A DNA stretch of 64,000 nucleotides. Origin: Paenibacillus daejeonensis DSM 15491. Its GTDB lineage: Bacteria > Bacillota > Bacilli > Paenibacillales > Paenibacillaceae. The DNA is taken from NCBI RefSeq assembly GCF_000378385.1, contig NZ_KB899674.1, positions 62,001-126,000 of the forward strand, given 5' to 3'. The notes beneath the pieces are model-generated. The model saw only the letters and a program-made list of their open reading frames with translations. It was not told the origin of the DNA and did no database searches. A program made the position numbers and the translations under genes. Below, piece after piece: positions 19,212-27,451 of this stretch; the stretch's first letter is position 1; each line of letters begins with the position of its first letter.

Positions 19212-20492
19212 ATGCAGCTGAAAACACTTAGCGTTGTCGGCGGCGGTATCCATTTTGCCATCATCGCCATTACCCAGCCTTTTTTCTCGCTCTACGCCGC
19301 AGAGCTCGGTGCATCCACGGCGCTGATCGGACTCATGGTCACGCTCAAGGCGTTGCTTCCTTTGTTCATTGCGATGCCCTCCGGGCAACTGATCGACCGG
19401 TTGGGCGCTCCGGTTATGCTAACCATCGGCAATGGCGTCACGGTAGCTTCACTTGCCTTGATGGTCTGGAGCCCCAATCTGACGGTACTGTCCCTCTCGC
19501 AAATTCTGGTCGGTGCCGGGACCTTGCTAATGGCAGCTTCGCTGCAGGTTCTTGTATCCGATGGGGAGAAGGCGGAGCGCGAGCGCGATATCGCAAGGTA
19601 TTCGGCCTGGTCCTCGGCTGGCACGATGATCGGACCCGTTATCGGCGGGGTCATCATCACGCTATTCGCCGCGAGCCGATTGTCTGGCGAGGGGGCTATG
19701 GAGGGACAAGGATACAGGGCCGCCTTTCTGTTCTCTCTGCTACTGGCCATCGTCTTCATGATGGCAGTACTGTTCCGGACAACACGCACTCCGGGCGCTC
19801 GTCTATCGGTATCGGAGCTTGGCGGTATGCTGGGACCCAAGGCCGTCTTGCAGAGCTATACGAGCGGGGCGCATCTTATGAAGCACGCCGGCGTGCAATT
19901 TGGACTCGTCAGTACGTTTTTGATTCATTATCTACAAGCCATCTGGATGAGTTTTTTCCCGCTATATTTGGACACAATGGGCTACTCGGCCCTCGTCATC
20001 TCGCTGCTGGTAGCGCTTCGCGGGTTTGCCAGCTTTATTTCGCGTGCCTTCTTGCCCTGGATCATGAAGGGGCTGGCACAGACGCGGATCCTGATCTTCG
20101 CTGGATGCATCGCGGCCATATCCCTATCCATCCTGCCCCTGTTCGCCAGTCATGTCGTGTGGGTCGGACTCATCAGCTTCGTGCTGGGCTGCGCCGTTGG
20201 CGTGAACATGCCCGTCAGTACCATGATTATGGTCACCGATGAGAATCGTGGAGAACGCGGACGGATTATGGGCTTGCGGCTGTTCGTGAACCGCGTTTCA
20301 CAAATTGTGGCTCCCGCCATGTTCGGCTTAGTCGGACAGGGGATTGGACTGGGCGCCGCTTTCTATGCCAGTGGGGGGGTGTTGTTCGCCGCGATAACGG
20401 GATTTGGCTATTGGAAACGGTCATCGCTTCAGGATTCGCCTAATCGGAAGACTGAGGCAGCCAAGGAGGCGAGAGAGACTCTTCAGGCATAG
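19212..20492 (+). CDS. MFS transporter
   Basis: 426 residues, about 12 hydrophobic helices. The MFS loop 2-3 motif is recognisable as SGQLIDRLGAPVMLTIG (about residues 60-76), and a matching loop after helix 8 is weaker. ATG 19212 is preceded by GGAGGA; the stop of the ATPase gene is 17 bp upstream, so it is likely co-transcribed with the importer. Substrate not predictable; in this setting it may export a product of the hydrolase or import a related compound. Confidence 0.88.
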   Translation: MQLKTLSVVGGGIHFAIIAITQPFFSLYAAELGASTALIGLMVTLKALLPLFIAMPSGQLIDRLGAPVMLTIGNGVTVASLALMVWSPNLTVLSLSQILVGAGTLLMAASLQVLVSDGEKAERERDIARYSAWSSAGTMIGPVIGGVIITLFAASRLSGEGAMEGQGYRAAFLFSLLLAIVFMMAVLFRTTRTPGARLSVSELGGMLGPKAVLQSYTSGAHLMKHAGVQFGLVSTFLIHYLQAIWMSFFPLYLDTMGYSALVISLLVALRGFASFISRAFLPWIMKGLAQTRILIFAGCIAAISLSILPLFASHVVWVGLISFVLGCAVGVNMPVSTMIMVTDENRGERGRIMGLRLFVNRVSQIVAPAMFGLVGQGIGLGAAFYASGGVLFAAITGFGYWKRSSLQDSPNRKTEAAKEARETLQA

Positions 20493-20493
20493 C

Positions 20494-20569
20494 CTATGCT
20501 TCCGAAGCAAGTTTTCCTTCGGAAAACTTAAGTCTATGCTTCCGAAGCAAGTTTTCCTACGGAAAACTT
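20494..20569. repeat. Two tandem 36-bp hairpin repeat units, 40-bp period
   Basis: Units at 20494-20529 and 20534-20569 differ at one base. Each contains the imperfect small dyad GCTTCCGAAGC followed by a 9-bp stem AAGTTTTCC / GGAAAACTT with a 3-base loop. The sequence fills nearly the whole gap between the two MFS genes and ends 10 bp before the AGGGGGG ribosome binding site. A partial copy is at 16207. It may be a mobile REP-like element, an mRNA-stabilising hairpin or an attenuator. Confidence 0.75.
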
Positions 20570-20584
20570 TTAGGGGGGATAATC

Positions 20585-21772
20585 ATGTCCAGGTTCGGCA
20601 CGAGTGTGTTGCTGTTTGTCCTGGCGGTCATGTATTGGATCGGATTCAGCATGGTGCGTCCCATGGTGTCCTTGTATTTTAACGATGCCGGTTATTCCGT
20701 CCCTGTGATCGGTTGGTTCATGGCTCTGCAAGCCGTCATCCCGGTTCTGCTTGCCATGCCAGCAGGCAGTGCCATCGACCGGATCGGCACGAGGCGGGCG
20801 ACGCTTGTCGGGTCGGCCATGCTGCTTGGCAGCGGGCTGCTCTACTGGGCCGGGGGAGCTCTTGGCCTGGTGGCCTTCATCCTGGCCGGGCAGATCATCA
20901 GTGGTTTGGGCAGCTTGATGAGCTGGGGGGCGTTGCAAGCGGGCGCCGCCCAGACTGCTCGCGGTATGCCGGTGGAGCGGAGTAGAGATCGGATGCTGGC
21001 CAACTTTGCGTTTGCGAATTCGCTAGCTCAATTTGCAGGACCGATTACCGGTGGCTACCTTTCGGATCAGGGTGGATACGGCTTGGTGTTTCTCATCTTT
21101 GCTGGTCTCGCCGGGTCATCGCTTATGCTTAGCTTGTGGCTTCCTGCGCTTCCCATAGAGGGGAGGACAAGTCGAAGCAGCGGAGTGTGGACTAGTTATG
21201 CGAGTGGTTTTGGTCTGCTTCGGAGCAATCGCCCTTTTCTGATGGCTATTGCAGTCAACGGCATCTTGTTCGTACTGATTGACATGCAGAGCGCCTTCTT
21301 CCCGCTGTATTTATCAGGAGTGGGTCTTAGCAATACGGAAATCGGATGGATGCTGTCGATCGGCGCGATCGCCTCCATTGTAATCCGGCCTTTGGTCGGT
21401 TACCTGATTGAATGGCTGGGCCACCGGCGTATTGTCGTATATAGTATGATGCTCGGAGCCATCTGCTTGTTGTCGCTTGTGCTGACGCCGCCGCTTTGGG
21501 CACTGGGAATGATTGTTTTTCTGTGGGGCATTTGCTCCGGGATGAACCAACCGCTCGCACTCATCATGGTAGCCCGCACGGTCCGATCTAGCCAGCAGGG
21601 CATGGGGATGAGCCTTCGGACCATGTCTAACCGGATTGTCCAAGTGGCTAATCCTGTAGGTTTCGGAATTCTATCGGGCTGGCTTGGGCTAACCCTGGGG
21701 TTCGGCGCTGTAGGGTTCCTCATGCTTGGCGCCTCCGTCCTCGTTCAGCGGTTCTACCGTTCCACGACTTGA
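20585..21772 (+). CDS. MFS transporter, paralogue of the preceding gene
   Basis: 395 residues, 12 predicted helices. Loop 2-3 reads AGSAIDRIGTRRATLVGSA. It resembles the upstream MFS protein in layout (same short N-terminus, PSGQ/PAGS-IDR motif at the same place), which suggests an old duplication; the two could be two transporters for related compounds. Good AGGGGGG site before ATG 20585. Last gene of the cluster. Confidence 0.87.
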   Translation: MSRFGTSVLLFVLAVMYWIGFSMVRPMVSLYFNDAGYSVPVIGWFMALQAVIPVLLAMPAGSAIDRIGTRRATLVGSAMLLGSGLLYWAGGALGLVAFILAGQIISGLGSLMSWGALQAGAAQTARGMPVERSRDRMLANFAFANSLAQFAGPITGGYLSDQGGYGLVFLIFAGLAGSSLMLSLWLPALPIEGRTSRSSGVWTSYASGFGLLRSNRPFLMAIAVNGILFVLIDMQSAFFPLYLSGVGLSNTEIGWMLSIGAIASIVIRPLVGYLIEWLGHRRIVVYSMMLGAICLLSLVLTPPLWALGMIVFLWGICSGMNQPLALIMVARTVRSSQQGMGMSLRTMSNRIVQVANPVGFGILSGWLGLTLGFGAVGFLMLGASVLVQRFYRSTT

Positions 21773-21786
21773 TGCTGATTGTTAAT

Positions 21787-21822
21787 GACAGGCCTACCAG
21801 CTGCTGGTTGGTCTTTTTTTAT
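21787..21822 (+). terminator. Terminator after the second MFS gene
   Basis: Hairpin around ACCAGCTGCTGGT followed by T7 (21814-21820), 20 bp past the stop. The 51-bp tandem repeat begins just after it. Confidence 0.6.
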
Positions 21823-21836
21823 TGCCTGGCAGCCGG

Positions 21837-22108
21837 CTGGTCGGCCGCTGTAACGCACCTTTGTTCCTCTATTTGCTCGGCAACCCGCTGGTCGGCCGCT
21901 GTAACGCACCTTTGTTCCTCTATTTGTCTGGCAACCCGCTGGTCGGTCACTGTAACGCACCTTTGTTCCTTTATTTGTCTGGCAACCCGCTGGTCGGTTG
22001 CTGTAACGCACCTTTGTTCCTCTATTTGCTCGGCAACCCGCTGGTCGGCCGCTGTAACGCACCTTTGTTCCTCTATTTGTCTGGCAACCTGCTGGTCGGT
22101 CGTCAGAG
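21837..22108. repeat. 51-bp tandem repeat array (5 full copies plus a partial)
   Basis: Copies start at 21837, 21888, 21939, 21990 and 22041, with a truncated copy at 22092. They are identical except at a few sites: ggccgctg / ggtcactg / ggttgctg near the front, ctcctcta or ctttа in the middle, and gctcggc / gtctggc near the end. Because 51 is a multiple of three and the unit lacks stops, several frames stay open on both strands, giving 17-residue repeats such as LVGRCNAPLFLYLSGNP on plus or RPAGCQTNRGTKVRYSG on minus. No ribosome binding site, signal peptide or sensible protein end is seen, so I treat the array as non-coding. From its end to the mannosidase start (22109-22307) I see no gene and no clear promoter. 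Confidence 0.9.
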
Positions 22109-22307
22109 TAAGGAGAGGGGTCTCTTAGCATCATTTGGCAGGCTCGCTGGAGATGAATCTGACAATCATCAGCCTTGTTCATATCCTGGAAACTTTCTGG
22201 ATGCGTATTGAGCTTTTCCTTCGGATGGAGACATGGTAAGGTAGAGTACGGAAGAGACAGCAGAGACAGCAGAGATGCAACTACAGAATAATTGGAGGAT
22301 TACCTGC

Positions 22308-25094
22308 ATGACTACGAAAAAGACTGCGCATATCATCTCGCATACCCACTGGGACCGGGAATGGTATATGCCATATGAACATCATCATATGTTGTTGATT
22401 GAATTAATGGACAAGCTGCTGGATACGCTCGATCAGGATCCGGCGTACCGATATTTTCACTTGGACGGACAGACCATCATCCGCGAGGACTATTTGCAGG
22501 TTCGACCGGATCAGAGAGAGCGGCTGGATCGTTACATCCGCGAAGGACGCATTCATTTTGGGCCGTGGTACGTGCTCCAAGACGAGTTTCTGACTAGTGG
22601 AGAGGCCAATCTGCGCAATCTGTTGATCGGTCATCTGGATGCCAAGCCTTTCGGTGTGATTTCCAAAACGGGCTATTTCCCCGATTCCTTTGGCAATATG
22701 GGCCAGGCCCCTCAGATCCTGCAGCAGGCGGGGATAACCAATGCGATCTTCGGACGTGGTGTGAAGCCAACGGGCTTCAATAATACCGTCGGCGAGTCGG
22801 ATAGCTACGAGTCGCCCTACTCCGAGATGATGTGGCGTTCGCCGGACGGCTCGGAGGTGCTGGGGGTGCTGTTCGCCAACTGGTACTGCAACGGAATGGA
22901 GGTTCCCGTTGACCCGGACGAGGCCAGGGCGTATTGGGACAAAAATCTCGCCAGCGCTGAGAAATACGCATCTACACCGCATTTGCTGTTCATGAACGGG
23001 TGCGACCATCAGCCGATCCAAACGGATCTGTCCCAGGCGATCCAAACGGCGGCTGCCCTGTACCCTGACATGGAGTTTGTACATTCTAACTTTGATGATT
23101 ATCTCCAGGCGCTGGAAGCCAACCTTCCTGGGGATTTAGTAACTGTGGTCGGCGAGCTGCGCAGTCAGCATACCGACGGCTGGGGGACGCTGGTCAACAC
23201 CGCTTCCGCGCGGGTGTATCTGAAGCAGCTTAATCAGGCCGGTCAGACCTTGCTTGAGAAGGTGGCGGAGCCGCTCGCTGCTTTTGCCGAGCTGGCGGGC
23301 GTGCAGACGTATCCGCATCATCTGCTTACCTATGCGTGGAAGACGCTCATGCAGAACCATCCGCATGACAGCATCTGCGGCTGCAGCGTCGATGAGGTAC
23401 ACCGTGAGATGGTGACGCGCTTCGCCAAGAGCAGCCAGATGGCAGAAGCGATCGCTGCGCAGAGCGCCGCACTCCTGGTAGATGCCATCGATATTGACAG
23501 TGTCGAGGCGTGGGGAGAAGCTGCCATTCCATTCACCGTGTTCAACACAAGCGGCTGGTGCAGAACTGGGAACGTAACGGTGGAGCTGATTACTGCCAAG
23601 ACGTATTTTGTCCGGGGGCGCACGCCGCAATCGTTGGCAGTCGAGCTGAATGAAGCGCCGCTTGGTGATTTGCAGGTCGTGGATGAAGCGGGTACGGTCT
23701 ATCCGGCTGAGGTGGAGGATCTTGGCGTCCAGTTCGGCTATGAGCTGCCCAAGGACCGTTTCCGTCAGCCGTACATGGCCCGCAAAGTACGGGTGACCTT
23801 CCTGGCGGCTGACGTCGCCGCTCTGGGGTACCGGACCTATGCGTTGGTAGCCGGGGCAGTGAAGCCGTCGATTGACGCGCTGCCGGATAAGGTGCAGGTG
23901 CAAGGCCATACGATGGAGAACGCCAAGCTGCATGTGTCGGTGGAGAGCAACGGGACGGTCACGGTGACTGACAAAGCGACAGGCACCGTCTATGCGGGGC
24001 TCAATGCCTATGAGAACACCGGGGATATCGGCAATGAATATGTCTATCGCCAGCCGGAGGGCGAAGCCGCGCTGACAACTGAGGAGCTGCAAGCTGAGAT
24101 CCGCTGGATCGAGCAATCTGCCACCCGGGCGGTAGTAGAAGCCGTGCTCCGCTGGGAGATTCCTGTGAGCGCCGACGAGACCTTTGCCACTGAGAAGCGC
24201 GAGATGGTCGCCTTCCGTGAACGCCAGGCCCAGCGTTCCACGGTGATGGTACCGCTGGTCCTGACGACACGTTATACGCTCGAGGCAGGCAGCCGTATGC
24301 TCCAGGTCAGCACGAGCTTCGATAATCAGGCTCAGGATCACCGGCTGCGGGCTTTGTTCCCGACGGGGCTGGTCGCCGATCATCACTTTGCTGACTCGGT
24401 TTTTGAAGTAGCCAGACGCAGCAACAAGCCTGCGACGGAGTGGATCAACCCAAGCAATGCCCAGCATCAGCAGGTGTTCGCGAGTGTAGCGGATGGCGCC
24501 AATGGGCTGGCGATTGCCAATAAAGGCTTGAACGAGTATGAGGTGCTGCAGGACGGCAAGAACACGATTGCGGTGACGCTGCTGCGCGCCTGCTCCGAGC
24601 TCGGAGACTGGGGCGTGTTCGAGACGCCGGAGGCGCAGTGCCCAGGTCAGCAGCATGTCGAATATGCCATCATTCCGTATGCCGGAGACGGCGCAGTGTC
24701 CGGTGCTTACGCGGAGGCCTATCAGTATCAGATTCCGTGGACCGTTGTGCAGACCCAGGGTCCTGCAAGCGGCGTTGCTCCTTTGTCGACTGACGCTCAG
24801 AGCAAGCCGCGGGCCAAGCTGCCCGTATCCGGCCAGTGGCTTGGCTGGAACTCGGATGTGTCCCCACTCGCCTTCTCGACGCTCAAATTCTCGGAGGAGA
24901 CGGGCGATCTGGTGGCCCGCTGGTACAACCTTGGCGAGGAAGCCGCGAACCTGCGCGTGAGCACGTTCTTTGAGACGGAGGCTGTCTATGCCAGTGATGT
25001 ACTGGAGCGGCGCGTCGAACGGCACGAAGGGGAGACCTGCGAAGTGGCAGGCTACAAGATTTATACCCAGGCCTATCAAGTAAAACGAGACTAA
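22308..25094 (+). CDS. Alpha-mannosidase, glycoside hydrolase family 38
   Basis: 928-residue cytoplasmic (no signal peptide) retaining alpha-mannosidase. The zinc-site motif HTHWDREW sits at residues 12-19; the catalytic nucleophile region is GYFPDSFGNMGQAPQIL; NHPHDSICGCSVDEVHREM in the middle domain is the third family signature, close to MngB-type enzymes. The rest is the long beta-sandwich C-terminal part. Length is normal for the family. ATG 22308 follows TTGGAGGAT; an in-frame ATG at 22275 has no such site. It is a single-gene unit ending in a strong terminator, so its partner transporter is not in the immediate vicinity. Confidence 0.95.
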   Translation: MTTKKTAHIISHTHWDREWYMPYEHHHMLLIELMDKLLDTLDQDPAYRYFHLDGQTIIREDYLQVRPDQRERLDRYIREGRIHFGPWYVLQDEFLTSGEANLRNLLIGHLDAKPFGVISKTGYFPDSFGNMGQAPQILQQAGITNAIFGRGVKPTGFNNTVGESDSYESPYSEMMWRSPDGSEVLGVLFANWYCNGMEVPVDPDEARAYWDKNLASAEKYASTPHLLFMNGCDHQPIQTDLSQAIQTAAALYPDMEFVHSNFDDYLQALEANLPGDLVTVVGELRSQHTDGWGTLVNTASARVYLKQLNQAGQTLLEKVAEPLAAFAELAGVQTYPHHLLTYAWKTLMQNHPHDSICGCSVDEVHREMVTRFAKSSQMAEAIAAQSAALLVDAIDIDSVEAWGEAAIPFTVFNTSGWCRTGNVTVELITAKTYFVRGRTPQSLAVELNEAPLGDLQVVDEAGTVYPAEVEDLGVQFGYELPKDRFRQPYMARKVRVTFLAADVAALGYRTYALVAGAVKPSIDALPDKVQVQGHTMENAKLHVSVESNGTVTVTDKATGTVYAGLNAYENTGDIGNEYVYRQPEGEAALTTEELQAEIRWIEQSATRAVVEAVLRWEIPVSADETFATEKREMVAFRERQAQRSTVMVPLVLTTRYTLEAGSRMLQVSTSFDNQAQDHRLRALFPTGLVADHHFADSVFEVARRSNKPATEWINPSNAQHQQVFASVADGANGLAIANKGLNEYEVLQDGKNTIAVTLLRACSELGDWGVFETPEAQCPGQQHVEYAIIPYAGDGAVSGAYAEAYQYQIPWTVVQTQGPASGVAPLSTDAQSKPRAKLPVSGQWLGWNSDVSPLAFSTLKFSEETGDLVARWYNLGEEAANLRVSTFFETEAVYASDVLERRVERHEGETCEVAGYKIYTQAYQVKRD

Positions 25095-25124
25095 GCGGTA
25101 GACACTGACACAGCATATAACAAC

Positions 25125-25183
25125 ACACCTCCAGTCACGTCCATCCTTATCCAGAATAAGGGGACGTGCTGGAGGTGTTTTTT
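25125..25183 (+). terminator. Strong rho-independent terminator after alpha-mannosidase
   Basis: Long stem ACACCTCCAG...ACGTCC paired with GGACGT...CTGGAGGTGT and followed by T6. It is the clearest terminator on this side of the window. Confidence 0.9.
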
Positions 25184-25273
25184 GGTCTGGTGAAAACGAC
25201 TGACTTGCGCCTACGAGTATTCACATGGGCCCGTTCTCCCGGAAATCGCTTGGATTTTTGATTTTACGACGCA

Positions 25274-25338
25274 TATTTTCCGTTATTAGCCCGAAAAAGC
25301 GGCATGATAGCCATCCAACCAGGTTATAACGGAAAATA
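25274..25338. repeat. 13-bp perfect inverted repeat in a 390-bp gene-free stretch
   Basis: TATTTTCCGTTAT (25274-25286) and ATAACGGAAAATA (25326-25338) are exact reverse complements 39 bp apart. They lie between the mannosidase terminator and the methyltransferase promoter in a stretch with no credible ORF. Additional GATAGCGGAAAAAAG-like sequence follows at about 25375. Could be an RNA hairpin, a REP-type element or a regulator site. Confidence 0.6.
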
Positions 25339-25416
25339 AGCTCCCTAACCTTATGAGGAACCGTCCTATTGCCCCGATAGCGGAAAAAAGAGGACGTATC
25401 CCTACCAAAGTTTTAA

Positions 25417-25445
25417 TTGACTAATACCTTTTTAGGAGTTATTGT
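25417..25445 (+). promoter_or_regulatory. Putative sigma-A promoter of the methyltransferase gene
   Basis: TTGACT (25417-25422), 17-bp spacer, TATTGT (25440-25445), 38 bp before the start codon. Confidence 0.5.
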
Positions 25446-25483
25446 AGATATATTAAATCTTTAATAAGAGGGCGTTGACGACA

Positions 25484-26380
25484 ATGAGCGAGATATTACT
25501 GAATCCCGGTGCATGGGAAAAGGCATGGCAAGAAGACCCGAACACAGCGGTACGCAAGATGCGGGCAGCGGGCATGGACCCGGCGCGATCCTTTGATAGC
25601 AAGGCAGAGACGTTTGACCGGGAAGTGTTCAGCGCGGAGGGGAGACGGCGAGCCAGACGCATTATTGGCTGGCTGGAGGATCAGGGGGTTGTACTGGAAG
25701 GCGCCAAGGTGCTGGATATTGGGGCGGCGTCGGGCGGATTTGCGGTACCGTTCGCTGAAAAAGGGGCCCAGGTGACAGCAGTGGAGACCTCTCCGCCACT
25801 GGTAGCCATGCTGGAGGCACGTCAGGCCGGTCTCTCCCGCGGCTCGATTGACATCGTTGCCGAACCATTCGAGGATCTTGATTTGCAGGCGAGAGGCTGG
25901 ACGCAACAATTTGATCTCGTATTCGTCTCGATGTGCCCCGTCATTAACGATTGGGCCAGTGTCCAGCGAATTCTGAGCTGCGCCCGCGAGTTTTGTTACA
26001 TGAGTATGTCTGTGGGCTCCCGGGAGCATAGCCTGTTGGATGAAGTATGGGCCCTGCTGACCGATCGTCCCCGCCGGAGCGAGCATCTGGAGATGGCTTA
26101 TCTGATGAATCTGCTGCTGCTCCATGGCTACGCCTTTCACTCACTGGTCACTCGCGAGATGAAGACGACAATTCTCACAAAGGACGAAGCCTTGGCAGAG
26201 CTGCTGCCTTTATTGCGCATGTTCGGGACGGACGAAATGATGCGTGTACGTGGATTAGCCGAAGACTATCTGGAGCAGGGCTATCCCTCCGGCCAAGTGA
26301 CAGTACAACAAGGTGGCCGCTTCGGCAAGGTGCTGGTCAAGCTGGGAGATCAGCAGATGTACAGTCGGGAGGAACGGTAA
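25484..26380 (+). CDS. Class I SAM-dependent methyltransferase
   Basis: 298 residues. SAM-binding motif I is VLDIGAASGGFAVPFAEKG (about 76-94), followed by the acidic end of strand 2 in VTAVETS. An N-terminal region of about 60 residues precedes the Rossmann domain, and the C-terminal third is not recognisable. Substrate unknown. The ATG at 25484 has a GAGGG site at a rather long distance; TTG 25475 is possible. It is convergent with the siderophore-locus flavoenzyme (24 bp between stops), so shared function with that locus is only suggested by position. Confidence 0.83.
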   Translation: MSEILLNPGAWEKAWQEDPNTAVRKMRAAGMDPARSFDSKAETFDREVFSAEGRRRARRIIGWLEDQGVVLEGAKVLDIGAASGGFAVPFAEKGAQVTAVETSPPLVAMLEARQAGLSRGSIDIVAEPFEDLDLQARGWTQQFDLVFVSMCPVINDWASVQRILSCAREFCYMSMSVGSREHSLLDEVWALLTDRPRRSEHLEMAYLMNLLLLHGYAFHSLVTREMKTTILTKDEALAELLPLLRMFGTDEMMRVRGLAEDYLEQGYPSGQVTVQQGGRFGKVLVKLGDQQMYSREER

Positions 26381-26404
26381 TAGACGGACATGGCTGGTTC
26401 CACT

Positions 26405-27451
26405 TCAGCTTTCCCTTAGTTGCCTGTTCCGCTCGCGGAACAGCTCGTTATGCGAGGAGACATAGGCCATTCCGTCGGCTTCGGGCTCCAGGTAGCTTTT
26501 GGCACTGTTGACCGCGAGCACGGCGTCGTTGAATGCGCCAGCAATGAGGCGGACCTTGCCCGGGCGGATCGAACAGTCGCCGGCTGCATAAACGCCGGGT
26601 AGACTGGTGACGGCGTGCTCGTCGACACGCAGCATGCCGTCTTCGAGAGGTAGGCCCCAGCGGACCATCGTATCCTCGCTGCGGCTATAGCCGTGGCTGA
26701 CGATGACATCGTCCACCTCAATCCGCTCCTCGCATCCGGTTGAGGTATGGAGAAGCGTAACGGCATGAACCCGATTCTGCTCCCCATGCAGTCTGACGAT
26801 CCGGCAGGGCGTAAAAACCTGTACGGCCTGCCGCATCGCCCCGACATTGCGCTCCATCGCTCGGAACTCATCCTTCCGATGGACGACGGTCACGCGTGCA
26901 CCGCGCTCGGCCAGCTCAAGCGCCCAATCGACCGCGCTGTTGCCGCCGCCAGAGATGAGCACCCGCTTGTCCCGAAACTGGTCCAGACGGGTCACCGTAT
27001 AATGCAGGTTGGTCAACTCGTACCGTTCCGCCCCTTCGACATCCAATCGCATCAGCTCGGCCACGCCCCGCCCGACCGCAATCAGGACCGTACGCGTCAG
27101 ATGGCGTGCGCCCGTATGTGTAAGCAGCTCAATCAGGCCATTCGGGTGACGAATCATGCCTTCTATCCGTTGATTGAAGACGAGTGTCGGATCGAAGGTG
27201 ACGGCTTGTTCGGCTAATTGCTGGATTAAGGCTGCACAGCGGATGGGCGGGATGCCGCCAACATCCCAGATCATCTTCTCCGCATAGGTGTGCAAGAAGC
27301 CGCCGAGCTCGTCCTTGCCTTCAATTACTTTGACACGCATTTCCCGCATCCCCGCATAGAACGCAGCGTACATGCCCGCTGGACCGCCGCCGATTATGGT
27401 CAGATCATAGACCTGTTCGCCCGACATCGGACCTGTCACCGGCTTACGCAT
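26405..27451 (-). CDS. Ferredoxin/flavodoxin-NADP reductase-type flavoenzyme (TrxR fold)
   Basis: 348-residue two-domain flavoprotein. The FAD-binding GGGPAGM motif is at about residues 21-27, the NADPH-binding GGGNSAVDWA near 155-164, and AAGDCSIRPGKVRLIAGAFNDA is the C-terminal FAD motif. The CxxC pair of thioredoxin reductases is absent, which places it with type 2 ferredoxin-NADP reductases (YumC-like). ATG 27451 overlaps the stop of the siderophore-binding gene by 8 bp and uses GAGG within that gene, so the two proteins are made together. That coupling suggests it supplies electrons for ferric-siderophore reduction, directly or through a ferredoxin; inference. Confidence 0.87.
   Translation of the reverse strand: MRKPVTGPMSGEQVYDLTIIGGGPAGMYAAFYAGMREMRVKVIEGKDELGGFLHTYAEKMIWDVGGIPPIRCAALIQQLAEQAVTFDPTLVFNQRIEGMIRHPNGLIELLTHTGARHLTRTVLIAVGRGVAELMRLDVEGAERYELTNLHYTVTRLDQFRDKRVLISGGGNSAVDWALELAERGARVTVVHRKDEFRAMERNVGAMRQAVQVFTPCRIVRLHGEQNRVHAVTLLHTSTGCEERIEVDDVIVSHGYSRSEDTMVRWGLPLEDGMLRVDEHAVTSLPGVYAAGDCSIRPGKVRLIAGAFNDAVLAVNSAKSYLEPEADGMAYVSSHNELFRERNRQLRES

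Noticed and set aside
21837-22108. CRISPR array
   Set aside because: The repeats are directly contiguous 51-bp units with no variable spacers, and no cas genes are near.
21754-22182. 142-residue Arg/Cys-rich repeat protein on the minus strand (and parallel plus-strand frames)
   Set aside because: Open only because the 51-bp unit is stop-free and a multiple of three; no ribosome binding site, overlaps the MFS stop and a terminator.
23136-25079. 647-residue minus-strand ORF antisense to the alpha-mannosidase gene
   Set aside because: GC-rich codon-position shadow; no family motif, while the plus strand has all GH38 motifs.
26405-27451. Thioredoxin reductase
   Set aside because: Fold and nucleotide motifs agree but the redox CxxC pair is missing.
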